Source: Gimesia fumaroli (GTDB taxonomy: Bacteria; Planctomycetota; Planctomycetia; Planctomycetales; Planctomycetaceae). Taken from it: a stretch of DNA of 64,000 bases. This document shows positions 34,283 to 43,659 of the stretch, one piece after another. Position 1 is the first letter of the stretch, and each line of letters starts with the position of its first letter. A program made the position numbers and the translations under genes. The notes beneath the pieces were generated by a model, which saw only the letters and a list, made by a program, of their open reading frames with translations, was not told the origin of the DNA and searched no databases. The stretch is taken from assembly GCF_007754425.1 (NCBI RefSeq), contig NZ_CP037452.1, positions 1,087,501-1,151,500 of the forward strand, written 5' to 3'.

Positions 34283-35026
34283 ATGAAAATTATTCCGGTC
34301 CTGGACATTCTCAATCAAACGGTCGTGCATGGCATCGCCGGTCAGCGCGACCTGTATCAGCCGATTCAGAGCCGTCTGACGGGTTCCAGTCAGCCCCTCG
34401 ACATTGCCCGCGCGTTGCGGTATGAATTTGATTTGACCGAATTCTATGTGGCCGATCTGGATGCGATTCTGCATCAAAGGCAGAATCGGGATCTTTACGA
34501 GTGTCTTCTGGAAGAGGGGTTCACGTTCCTGCTCGATTGTGGTCTGCGGTCTGCCAGTGATGCCGGGCCGCTGAGTTCGCTGGAAGGCGTCTCCATCGTT
34601 GCTGGTCTGGAAACCATCAATAGTCCTCAAGAGCTGAAGACACTGGTGCAGCAGTGGGGCGCAGCGCAGACAGTTTTCAGTCTCGATTTGAAACAGGGCG
34701 AGCCGCTCGTCAGTCCGTCATCAGAGAATCTGTTTGCGAATTTGAGTGACCCGCTGGATGTTGCAGAGCTTGGTCTCGAGCAAGGGGTGCAACGAATGAT
34801 TCTGCTGGACCTGGCACAAGTTGGAACGGGGACGGGAACCGGAACGGAAGCACTCTGTCAAACCTTACGCCATCGCCATCCCGCACTGCGGCTGATTACA
34901 GGTGGCGGCATCAGTCAGGCCGCCGATCTCCTTGCGCAGGCAGAACTCGGTGCGGACAGTGTCCTGGTGGCATCTGCTTTGCACGATGGACGTATCGGGA
35001 GAGACGCAGTGCTCTCCCTTTTCTAG
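34283..35026 (+). CDS. HisA/HisF-related TIM-barrel protein
   Basis: A 247-residue (beta-alpha)8 protein of the HisA type: strand 1 MKIIPVLDILNQTVVHG with D8, strand 2 FYVADLDAI, SIVAGLET, VFSLDLKQGEP, MILLDLAQVGTGTGTG, and the phosphate site RLITGGGIS with ADSVLVASALHDGRI. True HisA has stricter motifs around each half barrel. This form is closer to the 'HisA/HisF-related' group found in methanogens, methylotrophs and planctomycetes alongside tetrahydromethanopterin-linked C1 genes. That assignment is from memory of the family; no other C1 gene is in this window. A repeated GT run (GTGTGTGT in protein terms) sits in loop 6. Confidence 0.75.
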   Translation: MKIIPVLDILNQTVVHGIAGQRDLYQPIQSRLTGSSQPLDIARALRYEFDLTEFYVADLDAILHQRQNRDLYECLLEEGFTFLLDCGLRSASDAGPLSSLEGVSIVAGLETINSPQELKTLVQQWGAAQTVFSLDLKQGEPLVSPSSENLFANLSDPLDVAELGLEQGVQRMILLDLAQVGTGTGTGTEALCQTLRHRHPALRLITGGGISQAADLLAQAELGADSVLVASALHDGRIGRDAVLSLF

Positions 35027-35124
35027 ACTGTGTCCAGTTTTACTGTAGCGTCTCCAAGGTCATCTGGACCGAGTATATTAGAATGAGACACGCTATGATA
35101 AAATGTGATGCGCTCTAGAGCAGG

Positions 35125-37038
35125 TTATTTCAGCAGATCGGGGAGTGCTTTTTTCAGATCGGAGACGGTCGCACTCCGATTGACGACCTTGCCCGATTTG
35201 TCGACGAGAAACATGGTCGGCAATGAGATCACGCCGAAGTCACGCGCCGGGGCACTTTCCAGTCCCCCCTCTTCGTGAATATGAGCCCAGGGAACTTTGT
35301 GCTGTTCGATATACTTTTCGGCTAACTTGGGAGTCGCATCAAGGTTGATACCCAATACGTCAAAACCCTGGCTGTGGTATTTGCTGTAAAGCTCCTGGAT
35401 TTGCGGCAGATCTTCCGTGCAGGGTTTGCACCAACTGGACCAGAAGATGACCAGCAGCACTTTGCCACGATATTGCTTCGCGTTAATGCTGCCGCCACCG
35501 AGAGACGTTCCCGCTAAGTCGAGTTCTTTGCCCGCCAGATTCATCCGTCGCAAGGCGCCGGCGCCGCGGGTTCCTGCTTCCGAGCTGGCATGGCTTTCGA
35601 CCAGTTTCGTATACCATTTTTTGGACTCCGCGACTTTTCCGCTGAATTCCTGCGTGACCGCCAACTGCAGCATCGCTTCGGCAGAATCGTCTGAGTTGGG
35701 GTACTTTTTAATGAAGTCTTCCAGCTGCGTCAGCCACCAGGTCTGCACATCGCGGAGTTTATCGCTTTGAGTTGTCTGCAACTGTGAACTGTAATCTGCC
35801 AGCAGTGTGCGATAGGTGACATAAGCGACCAGATCCTGATCCTGTGAGTTCTTCTGAACCTGATCTCGAATTTTCTGCAGCTGTTTTAATCCGTCCCGGT
35901 ATCCGACCGTCTGGACGGCTGCGGCCAGCCCATCAACCATTTGCCGCGTCCATTGTGACCGTTCGTCTTCATTTTTCGAAGCGGCAATCAGCTTTTCAAT
36001 AATCACAACACGGTCGGCATTGTATTTGGCAATCGCCTGGGGGCCTTTGTCCGGAGTCGGGCTGTTCTGATCGAGTTTCTGAAGGTCATCCAGTAGGCTC
36101 TGCATCTCTTTGGAAAGTCCTACTGTCGAATTTGTAGGCAAACTGGCGTTCCCCGCAACCGGCTGCATCAGGGTTCCCCCTTCGGTCACCTGCATCGATT
36201 CGCCTTCAATTGGCAGAGGAACCTGAGTCAGTCGCCAGACATCGCCGACGCGAATCAGTTCGCCAAATTGAATCAGGCCGCTTTTGCCTTTGGTATCTAT
36301 GATGGCCATCACATTTTCGAAGACATGCAAATCTTTGTCCGTTTTGATGCTATCTGCGGGGATCAGCCCGGGCATGGCTCCGTCAAAGCGAACCCAGACT
36401 GTGTCCGGGGTGATCATTTTGGTTTTGGCAAGCATGGCAGGAATTTCCTGCGGCGCTCCCTGGGCCGATTCACGAATTTTATCGGCAAAGGGATTCTTGA
36501 TGCCGGCATCGGCGACTTCGTCTTCCGTGATCAAGAGCGACTGGAACAGCTTTGTATTGTTGCTGGCTAAAGCGGCGATGGCGACTCTGGTGACTTCCTC
36601 AGCAGAGATCATTTTCCATTCGTCAATCACGCCGTCTTCATCTTTATCAATGCCCCAGCGCGTTCCCGCCAGATTCATCCAGCGTGAGCCATCGACTTTA
36701 TTATTAAAGTTGGCATCGATATCCCGATAGACTTCCAGTCCACGATTGAAGTAACGCCATTGATCTACGACATTATCGCCGTTGGTGTCCACGAAGCGTC
36801 TCAAGACTTGACCATTCGGGCCATACACAATCCAGCCCGAACTGTTTTTGTTCTGCTCGACCTCGACCTTACAACGGCTGTATTCCGACTTTTCCGGAAT
36901 TTCGATTTCGACGTCTTTTTGAATTGGCTTGAACGTCAACGCCAGTTCAACAGACGGGGCATCAGCCGCCGGCAGTGAACTCGAGAACAAAATGAGGGAA
37001 GCGAATACTGTTAAGAACGAGATTCGACCAATAGACAT
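35125..37038 (-). CDS. Exported TlpA-like thioredoxin with calcium-loop motifs
   Basis: A 637-residue exported protein. The ATG at 37038 has GGAG ten bases upstream and gives a clean signal peptide (GRISFLTVFASLILFSSSLPAAD); an ATG nine codons earlier is rejected. Three EF-hand-like or thrombospondin-3-like loops occur at residues 84-92 (DTNGDNVVD), 106-116 and 131-139 (DKDEDGVID), each followed within a few residues by W. A helical middle region with TPR-like hairpins follows. The C-terminal thioredoxin fold carries the redox motif W536-C-K-P-C540 and cis-proline ISLPTMFLVD, typical of TlpA/ResA disulfide reductases. It probably works in the periplasm or on the surface; its target is unknown. 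Confidence 0.88.
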   Translation of the reverse strand: MSIGRISFLTVFASLILFSSSLPAADAPSVELALTFKPIQKDVEIEIPEKSEYSRCKVEVEQNKNSSGWIVYGPNGQVLRRFVDTNGDNVVDQWRYFNRGLEVYRDIDANFNNKVDGSRWMNLAGTRWGIDKDEDGVIDEWKMISAEEVTRVAIAALASNNTKLFQSLLITEDEVADAGIKNPFADKIRESAQGAPQEIPAMLAKTKMITPDTVWVRFDGAMPGLIPADSIKTDKDLHVFENVMAIIDTKGKSGLIQFGELIRVGDVWRLTQVPLPIEGESMQVTEGGTLMQPVAGNASLPTNSTVGLSKEMQSLLDDLQKLDQNSPTPDKGPQAIAKYNADRVVIIEKLIAASKNEDERSQWTRQMVDGLAAAVQTVGYRDGLKQLQKIRDQVQKNSQDQDLVAYVTYRTLLADYSSQLQTTQSDKLRDVQTWWLTQLEDFIKKYPNSDDSAEAMLQLAVTQEFSGKVAESKKWYTKLVESHASSEAGTRGAGALRRMNLAGKELDLAGTSLGGGSINAKQYRGKVLLVIFWSSWCKPCTEDLPQIQELYSKYHSQGFDVLGINLDATPKLAEKYIEQHKVPWAHIHEEGGLESAPARDFGVISLPTMFLVDKSGKVVNRSATVSDLKKALPDLLK

Positions 37039-37186
37039 ATCACAGGACTCCGATTCCGTTGGCACGCATACTTTAAATAGGCTGACAAACTACAGTGTCG
37101 CGATTTTAGTAGAAAACCGGTCTATAGGTCACCCTCAATTTTCAGGATTCCCGGGAAAGCCACCTGTATCACATCAAATGGCCGGT

Positions 37187-40100
37187 TTAATTTAACAGCA
37201 GACCGGCATAACCGACGACGCGGGAGAGATCACCTGTAATCTGACCCGAAGTGGTATAGCCAACTTGTTCTACACGACTCAGCTTACCCATTTTTTGGAG
37301 TGTTTTCATCACAATGACGGCCGGCAGGACGCCGCACATCGAAATATGGTGTTCCTGAACTACTTCCAGCAATCCATCCGGATCCATGTTGCGCATTTTC
37401 TCCAGCGCCAGTTCATCCAGTCGACGATTTTCCGCATCGGTGGCGAAATGATTCATGTCGCTGGATATCAGCAGCAGCGGAGGTTCATCCAATCCCTGAA
37501 TCACATGCGACAGACCTTCGGCAAATTCTTCACAGCGTTTCAGATTGCCTCCACCAATGGCGATTCCCACGACCTGTGAATTGGGGGCCAGCCGTTTGAT
37601 CATCGGGAGCTCGACTTCAATGGCGTGTTCGCGCCGGTGGGCGGCGGCGTCCCGTTCCAGTCCTGGTATCTGCTCCGATAGTGTTTTGGCCAGATCGCCG
37701 TTCGATTCCAGTTCACCGTTCGGTAACTGCCAGACTCGATGCGGGGCGACGGCCCACTCGACTCCTTCACGCGTATGCTTGGGGCCGATAACAATAATTG
37801 TGGCTGGGAATTCGATTCGTTTCAGAACGTCGGCGGCAATTTTCCCGGAATACATCCAACCGGCATGGGGGACCATCGCAGCTGCCCAGCGTTCGGGGGT
37901 ACCCGGTTCATGGAACAGGTCATTCAATTGCCCTTCGAGCGTGCCCGGATCGGCGGGATAAAACGTGCCGGCAACACCGGCTGGTCTGATTGCTGGCCCC
38001 AGTTCTGAGCGGGGACGATTCACAATTTGAAAACGGGAGGCCGCGGTCTGAACTGCCAGGCTGAATATCTGAGCTGACTCGGGTTGCGTGATTCCCACGG
38101 CCTGTTGTGCCGCGTCGATCAGTTGGGCAGCTTCCTGTTCGCGCTCAAAGAACCAGCCTGTTTTCTGACCTTCAATCAACAACAGGCTGCGGTTTTGTGA
38201 ATCGAAATCGGTAAGGTCCGCAGCTTCCACGGTGCCGTGCATTGCGGGATCGGAAGCCAGAACCAGTTTGACCTGAAATTCTCCCGGGCGCAGATTCAGC
38301 CGTGCAATGTTCTGCACCAGTTGTTGACAGAGTGAGAACACTGTTGACTGCATCGGAAACGATTGTTTCAACGTCCATTTTGTAAGTGCCAGTTCTTCGT
38401 CGGTGTCTGTTTTCGTCAGCAGCAGCGCCACGCCTTGAATGTTGGTATCTGAAACGTGAGGGCAGTAGTACATGGGGACCTGCCCGCTCATTAAAGCTTC
38501 AATGGTTGATTGCACGTACTGCAAGTATTGTGCAAATTCGCGTTGTTCTAATATTTTCTGACTGGCAGATTCAACTGGTGCTGTTGTCATCTCTGCTAAT
38601 TTGGCGGAACAGGAAATCCCCTGATAGCGTAAGAGGGTGGTCCCCGGGTCTTTCCAGGCAGTCGGGGGGAGTCCTGCTTTGATACAGGTTTGATTCAGAA
38701 ACTCTTCCGCGTTCCAGCCATGATCGAGGGGAACGCCGGGCAGCAGTAAACCGCTGCGACCGTCGGCTCGAATCTGCAAACCGTGCAGACCGACCGTGAC
38801 TGCATTGACGCGATCGGTGCCCTGTTCTTCGACCACTTCCAGTTCGGAGAGCAGCCAGACTTCGAGATCGAGCTGTGTTAATTCACTGGAAGAAATCGGA
38901 GGAAACCGGGGATCATCTTTGGCCGCTCGAACTGCTGCCTGATGCAGGGCCTGTCCCAGCGGCAGTGGTTGTCCGAAGTTCCCACAGCAGGAACGGAGTT
39001 GTCCCTGTCGTTTCAAGCTGACAAACGCCCCGTTGACGACCATCTCTTCCAGTTCACCCAGCGTCAAGTCTTCGGGCTGGGTCTGTGTGGCAGTGCCCAC
39101 GACGACGGCCGCCGCCTTCTGTAAGAGTTTTTGTTCATGCTCGCTGGAGAGTTCAATGTCGCGCGGTGTTTGATTAGCCTGCATCGGTGAAGAACCTTTC
39201 TCTGGACCGGCCTGTTGAGAGTGAGTGTCGGTATGTTGTTTTAGCATCGCCTGGATATCAACGGGCAATCTTTTTTGGCCCCATGTGCCAGGCTCGTCAT
39301 TAAAGTGACCCGCAATTTGAGTGCCACAGTAACGACATTGATTCTGGTTCAAAGCATATTTGCCTAATTGGTACCAGTTCCGTTCAATCAGCGTCTGCTG
39401 GCATCCGGGACAATAGGTGCTCTGTCGTGCGGCATCGTTGACGTTTCCCGTATAAACATATTTGAGTCCCGCTTTGAGCGCGATCTCGCGTGCACGTATC
39501 AGGGTTTCAGGGGGAGTGGCACCGCGATCCAGCATGCGGAAGTCCGGATGGAAGGCGGAAAAATGCAGCGGCACTTCGTCGCCAACATTGTCCAGAATCC
39601 AGTCGCACATCTGCTGAAATTCACTGCTGTCGTCATTGGCTTGTGGAATCACGAGATTTGTGATTTCAAACCAGACGTCGGTTTCCTGTTTTAACCAGCG
39701 CAAGGTATCCAGGACCGGTTGCAGATGCGACAGGGTGACCCGGTAATAAAACTCTTCCGTGAACGCTTTCAAATCGATATTGGCAGCGTCGATATGTTCA
39801 AAAAAATCAGCCCGCGCGGATTCGGTAATATACCCGGCCGTGACAGCGACAGTTTTCACGCCCCTCGCGTGGCAGGCTTTGGAGGTTTCGATGGCGTATT
39901 CCGACCAGATAATCGGATCGTTATAAGTAAAGGCGACACTCTGGCAACCTAACTCCTCAGTAACCTCGGCAATTTCTTCAGGCAGAGCCCGTGCACTGAG
40001 CCGCTCGATTTCCCGGGATTTGGAAATGTCCCAGTTCTGACAGAATTTGCATCCCAGATTACAGCCTGCTGTTCCGAAAGAGAGCACACTGGAACCCGGA

Positions 40101-40363
40101 TAAAAATGGTTCAACGGTTTTTTCTCGATGGGATCGACGCAGAATCCGGTGCTGCGGCCATAGGTGGTCAAAGCCATCTTGCCGCCGACGTTCTGCCGAA
40201 CGAAGCAAAAACCCCGGTCATTTTCTGCCAGGGCGCAGGCACGCGGACATAAGTCGCAGACGATTTTTTCCCCGTCACGGTGCCACCACCGACCCGGGTA
40301 GAGGCCTTGCGCGAGATCGGCTGGCTGGTCTGGCGTAAGAATAGGGAGCGTTTTTTTGGTCAT
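37187..40363 (-). CDS. AmmeMemoRadiSam fusion: radical SAM + AMMECR1 + Memo domains
   Basis: A 1,058-residue fusion from the ATG at 40363; longer in-frame starts to 40495 are low-complexity leader and rejected. Residues 25-360: AmmeMemoRadiSam-type radical SAM enzyme, with cysteine-rich CDLCPRAC (36-43), the 4Fe-4S motif C101-x3-C105-x2-C108 and a C-terminal C-x2-C pair. Residues about 405-590: AMMECR1 domain (GAFVSLKRQGQLRSCCGNF, DPRFPPIS). Residues about 595-785: unassigned. Residues 790-1058: Memo domain, with PHAGWMYSG (H833), REHAIEVELP (H913), SSDMNHF (H972) and MCGVLPAVIV (C1010) as in metal-binding Memo1. The three families usually sit as adjacent genes and their joint reaction is unknown. 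Confidence 0.93.
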   Translation of the reverse strand: MTKKTLPILTPDQPADLAQGLYPGRWWHRDGEKIVCDLCPRACALAENDRGFCFVRQNVGGKMALTTYGRSTGFCVDPIEKKPLNHFYPGSSVLSFGTAGCNLGCKFCQNWDISKSREIERLSARALPEEIAEVTEELGCQSVAFTYNDPIIWSEYAIETSKACHARGVKTVAVTAGYITESARADFFEHIDAANIDLKAFTEEFYYRVTLSHLQPVLDTLRWLKQETDVWFEITNLVIPQANDDSSEFQQMCDWILDNVGDEVPLHFSAFHPDFRMLDRGATPPETLIRAREIALKAGLKYVYTGNVNDAARQSTYCPGCQQTLIERNWYQLGKYALNQNQCRYCGTQIAGHFNDEPGTWGQKRLPVDIQAMLKQHTDTHSQQAGPEKGSSPMQANQTPRDIELSSEHEQKLLQKAAAVVVGTATQTQPEDLTLGELEEMVVNGAFVSLKRQGQLRSCCGNFGQPLPLGQALHQAAVRAAKDDPRFPPISSSELTQLDLEVWLLSELEVVEEQGTDRVNAVTVGLHGLQIRADGRSGLLLPGVPLDHGWNAEEFLNQTCIKAGLPPTAWKDPGTTLLRYQGISCSAKLAEMTTAPVESASQKILEQREFAQYLQYVQSTIEALMSGQVPMYYCPHVSDTNIQGVALLLTKTDTDEELALTKWTLKQSFPMQSTVFSLCQQLVQNIARLNLRPGEFQVKLVLASDPAMHGTVEAADLTDFDSQNRSLLLIEGQKTGWFFEREQEAAQLIDAAQQAVGITQPESAQIFSLAVQTAASRFQIVNRPRSELGPAIRPAGVAGTFYPADPGTLEGQLNDLFHEPGTPERWAAAMVPHAGWMYSGKIAADVLKRIEFPATIIVIGPKHTREGVEWAVAPHRVWQLPNGELESNGDLAKTLSEQIPGLERDAAAHRREHAIEVELPMIKRLAPNSQVVGIAIGGGNLKRCEEFAEGLSHVIQGLDEPPLLLISSDMNHFATDAENRRLDELALEKMRNMDPDGLLEVVQEHHISMCGVLPAVIVMKTLQKMGKLSRVEQVGYTTSGQITGDLSRVVGYAGLLLN

Positions 40364-40639
40364 AGTCGTTGTGGATAGCGAAACGGCGTTGAGAAAGGAA
40401 GGGAGCCCTGTCCTTTTAGAATAATTCATTCCGCAGGGCAGGGCCAACAGTATGTTGAAATTTCTGACCGGGAACGCGAATAGAATCTCCGTCATCCCCC
40501 AGTCGGCAGGAACCTTGCATCAATTTCTTTCACAGCCTGCTGCAGTTGTTACTGTGCTTTTCGGCTCTTCTCGGGTATCATCAGAACCCCTGAATCGACT
40601 CTTTGATGACCCTATCTATTATACGAAACTGTCCCGCTA

Positions 40640-41332
40640 ATGTTTGCAGATTATTATTGGTTTTTTGTGGCAGCGACCTCATATTTGGCTGGTTCGGTCC
40701 CATTTGGGCTGCTGACGGCCAAAATAGTGGCCGGAACCGATATCCGCAAAGTGGGTAGCGGCAATATTGGTGCCACGAATGTGGCGCGGACACTTGGGGC
40801 GAAATGGGGGATTCTGGTTCTGCTGCTGGATGCCTTGAAGGGGTTCTTGCCTGTTTTATTTATTCCGGCGTTGTTCGTGAGTTCTGATTCTCCCGATTTT
40901 GACCATGCCCGCGTATTGAGCGGCGTTGCCACGATTCTCGGTCATATGTTTCCGATCTGGCTCGGTTTCCGGGGAGGCAAAGGGGTTGCTACAAGTCTGG
41001 GTGTGATAATGGTACTGGGGCCCTGGTCCACTTTAATCGCCGTCGGTGCTTTTGCCTTGACCTTTCTGGTCACGCGCATTGTGGCACTCAGCTCGATTCT
41101 CGCAGCGCTCGCCTTTGGTCTGGCCCAGTTTGTACAACTGGATGCGTCGACCTTTACGCACCAGAAATGGAGTCTCGCTCTTTTCAGTATCGCCGTTCCA
41201 CTTTTAATTATCGTGCGTCACTGGAGCAACCTCGGCCGGATTCTGCGAGGAGAAGAAAAGAAGTTTCAGTTCGGCGGCCGGAATAAGGCGGCAGAAAGCC
41301 CTTCAGAAATCAAACAGGATGAAGAAGCGTAG
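40640..41332 (+). CDS. plsY: Glycerol-3-phosphate acyltransferase PlsY
   Basis: A 230-residue integral membrane enzyme that transfers acyl from acyl-phosphate to glycerol-3-phosphate, the first step of phospholipid synthesis. The three PlsY motifs are present: SGNIGATNVARTLG after TM1, GHMFPIWLGFRGGKGVATS (with catalytic H and the G-G-K-G-V-A-T loop), and HWSNLGRILRGEEKKF at the C-terminus. About five membrane helices fit the family. A 20-residue polar tail after residue 210 is an extension. It is divergent from the AmmeMemoRadiSam gene. Confidence 0.95.
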   Translation: MFADYYWFFVAATSYLAGSVPFGLLTAKIVAGTDIRKVGSGNIGATNVARTLGAKWGILVLLLDALKGFLPVLFIPALFVSSDSPDFDHARVLSGVATILGHMFPIWLGFRGGKGVATSLGVIMVLGPWSTLIAVGAFALTFLVTRIVALSSILAALAFGLAQFVQLDASTFTHQKWSLALFSIAVPLLIIVRHWSNLGRILRGEEKKFQFGGRNKAAESPSEIKQDEEA

Positions 41333-41408
41333 TTGATTTCTGGAAAGATCAAGCCAGCAGAATAAGATCGTCCTGATCAAATCGCTGACTCTGATATTTT
41401 ATTACGCG

Positions 41409-41429
41409 ATTCCTGTTTCTTACAGGAAT
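41409..41429. terminator. Hairpin between convergent genes, possible terminator
   Basis: ATTCCTGT (41409-41416) pairs with ACAGGAAT (41422-41429) across a five-base loop, lying between the convergent ends of plsY and the BON-like gene. No T-run follows in either direction, so intrinsic termination is uncertain. Confidence 0.35.
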
Positions 41430-41439
41430 GAGGTCTCGG

Positions 41440-41673
41440 TTAAGATTCCACTCGGATATTGTTCGTCAGGGCATACTGATCGATTTCACTTAACGCAGCA
41501 TGTGTTGCCAGCTGTTTGTGGTAAAAAGAATCAGTACGTCCCGAGAGTACAACAATCTCTCCCAGAATATCTACTTTTAACGAATGAACCTGACTACCAG
41601 TGCGAAATGTAATCGTCTGTTCAATCTTTTCTGAAAGTTTCCTGGCCTTCTGTGAATACGTTTCAACTGTCAT
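41440..41673 (-). CDS. Small BON-domain-like protein
   Basis: A 77-residue protein from the ATG at 41673, preceded by a near-perfect AAGGAGGA; the in-frame ATG 15 codons earlier is rejected. The pattern SLKVDILGEIVVLSGRTDSFYHKQLATHAAL (strand, G-x-V-x-L-x-G-x-x-x-x, then helix) fits the BON fold, and the preceding helix plus F-x-T-G-S-Q also agree. There is no signal peptide. BON domains bind phospholipid surfaces or act as small modular adaptors. The strong ribosome-binding site suggests it is well expressed. Confidence 0.72.
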   Translation of the reverse strand: MTVETYSQKARKLSEKIEQTITFRTGSQVHSLKVDILGEIVVLSGRTDSFYHKQLATHAALSEIDQYALTNNIRVES

Positions 41674-42059
41674 AAGCAATCCTCCTTGAAATAAGTTGAT
41701 GTTCCGACAGACAATCACTTGTGTTCCAGCCAGCGGCGAGATCTATGCTGTCGCAGGACTCAAGGCGGGTAACTCTGAAGCAGTAACTCTTGATCGGCAA
41801 GCGGCTAACACGGTTCCACCAGAAGCGGAACACAAATCCATTTTCTGTTATTTTAAATCCTCAGTGGGAGAACTCGTTAAAATCGATCTCTAACATCAAT
41901 CAAAACTGACTTAAGGTTCCTGTCGCTTAAGCAAGTAAGTTCAATCACTCCGACTGATTCTTAATGATGTAAATTTATCGACCGACACCTCGTTCGTCAA
42001 ATAAAAATCTTAACGAATGTTTTGATTCGCAGGAAATACCTCGTACCTGGAGCAGGTTT
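41674..42059. other. 386-base gap without a supported gene
   Basis: A 65-codon open frame at 41696-41893 on the plus strand has no ribosome-binding site and no coding character. The gap presumably holds the leader of the BON-like gene and the 3' end of the esterase gene. I see no clear promoter or terminator. Confidence 0.5.
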
Positions 42060-43394
42060 TTATTTCCCGTCGGCTTTTGCGTTCCAGATCCAGACCAGAG
42101 CCTCGGGCAGGACCGCTTTGCCGTGGCGACTGCTGTGCATGCCGTGGCCGGTGACGAACCAGAAGTCGTAACCGCTGTAAGCCAGGGCGGCTGCCATCCG
42201 CTCGTTGTTCAGAAACCAGTTTCCCAGCTTGTTGTCCAGGTCATTATCGCCATCCTGCAGAAAGACCTTGATGGGCTTGGGAGGATCCAGTTTACGAATC
42301 AGCCCGGGATAATCATGGGCTGTTTTCCAGGGACCAAACTGATCGAGGGGGATCGTATTCTCTTTTCGGGAGGGATAATCATTAATGCCTCGGAAATCAC
42401 AGAAACTGCCGACAAAGGAGATGACCTTCTGAAACAGGTCGGTCCGATGCCAGGCGGCGGTGAACGCACAACTGCCGCCGGATGAGGCACCGCAGATCAA
42501 ATGGTCTTCCGGTTTCTCGGAAATCCGATACTGCTTGCGCACGACGGGGAGCATTTCTTCATCCAGAAACGTCGCGTATTGTGCGGTACAGGTATCATAT
42601 TCATTGCTGCGGTTCCGGATACCTGGCTTGCCTTTTGTTTTCGTGGGAATCACACCGGGGTTGATAAAGACGGCGATCGAGACCGGGATTTTTTTCGCGT
42701 GGATCAGGTTGTCGAGCACAATGGTGGCGTTTCCATCGCCGTGGCAGTATCCGCCTCCGTCGGTGAATACAATCAGTTTGGCGGGATCACCGGTTTCTGA
42801 GTACTGTGCGGGCACATAGACCCACCAGTCGCGGACCGTGCCCGGATATTGTTTTGTGCTCTTGAAAACGGGCATCTGGGTTAGTTTGCCTTGCGGAACT
42901 CCTTCCTGTCGAATGCTTTCTGGTTTCCAATCGTAGCTTTCAAAACCAAAGCGACTGAATCGGCCCGCGGGTAAACGACGGCCATTCACGCTATAGCGAT
43001 AATGAACCGAGGAAAAATTGGGAAAGCGTTCTACGCGGGCGAAGTAACCGGAATCTCCCAACTCGATCATGGGCCACTGGCGGTCTTTTTCAGCAAAGAT
43101 GATAATATCATCGCCCGGTTTCGCTTTTAAAAACCAGCCTGCATAGCCACCACCATCGTCAGTCTTCTGAATTAAATGGCGGTGGTTGCCTTGGGTTAAG
43201 TCTTTTTCTTTCTGATAGCGTTTCAGGAAATAATCGAGGACCTGTTTCTGATTCGCCTGACTGGCGGGCGATTTTAACAGCTTTGAGACATCTTCCAGAT
43301 TTTGTGGGGCTGCTGACACGGAACTGATGAAAAATAACAGTATGACTGCCAGTGACGCAGTTTGAACTGTTGAGCGGCAAACAGAAAATCGCAT
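42060..43394 (-). CDS. Exported esterase, enterochelin-esterase (Fes)-like
   Basis: A 444-residue protein. The ATG at 43394 has CAGGAG nine bases upstream and yields a signal peptide (SLAVILLFFISSVSAAP). An N-terminal beta-sandwich-like part (to about residue 165) is followed by an alpha/beta hydrolase: KLIVFTDGGGYCHGDGNA, SIAVFINPGVIP, LICGASSGGSCAF with nucleophile serine in G-A-S-S-G-G, and a catalytic histidine in TGHGMHSSRHG. This layout is that of Fes/putative esterase family proteins, abundant in planctomycetes. The substrate could be a siderophore, a carbohydrate ester or other; nothing here decides. Confidence 0.88.
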   Translation of the reverse strand: MRFSVCRSTVQTASLAVILLFFISSVSAAPQNLEDVSKLLKSPASQANQKQVLDYFLKRYQKEKDLTQGNHRHLIQKTDDGGGYAGWFLKAKPGDDIIIFAEKDRQWPMIELGDSGYFARVERFPNFSSVHYRYSVNGRRLPAGRFSRFGFESYDWKPESIRQEGVPQGKLTQMPVFKSTKQYPGTVRDWWVYVPAQYSETGDPAKLIVFTDGGGYCHGDGNATIVLDNLIHAKKIPVSIAVFINPGVIPTKTKGKPGIRNRSNEYDTCTAQYATFLDEEMLPVVRKQYRISEKPEDHLICGASSGGSCAFTAAWHRTDLFQKVISFVGSFCDFRGINDYPSRKENTIPLDQFGPWKTAHDYPGLIRKLDPPKPIKVFLQDGDNDLDNKLGNWFLNNERMAAALAYSGYDFWFVTGHGMHSSRHGKAVLPEALVWIWNAKADGK

Positions 43395-43659
43395 TCCACG
43401 ATGCTCCTGAAAATATTTAAAGTGAGTGAGTTTCATTGATTTCTTACGGACGGCAATCGCGCCTGTCTGTCAAGATACATGTTTTGTTGAACCTATTACA
43501 CTACGAGACAGGCCGTTTTGCAATTCACTTGCCTGTCCATCCTCAAATCTTCCGATTCGTCTGAGAAATTGGATTCTGTCCGTTTGGATCGACTATGGTT
43601 CCAGCTACAATGAGAGTAGGAATGGACCGTAATTATGCGAGAAAGGCAGTTTTAGGACG

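Noticed and set aside
35105-35125. Possible shared element containing GAGCAGGTT, also near 42050
   Set aside because: Only nine bases match and both lie by chance at gene ends; too short to call a repeat.
40364-40495. Upstream start for the AmmeMemoRadiSam fusion
   Set aside because: The extra 44 residues have no similarity to the radical SAM family, which begins just after the ATG at 40363.
41696-41893. 65-codon plus-strand frame
   Set aside because: No ribosome-binding site, poor codon pattern, and it overlaps the leader of the BON-like gene.
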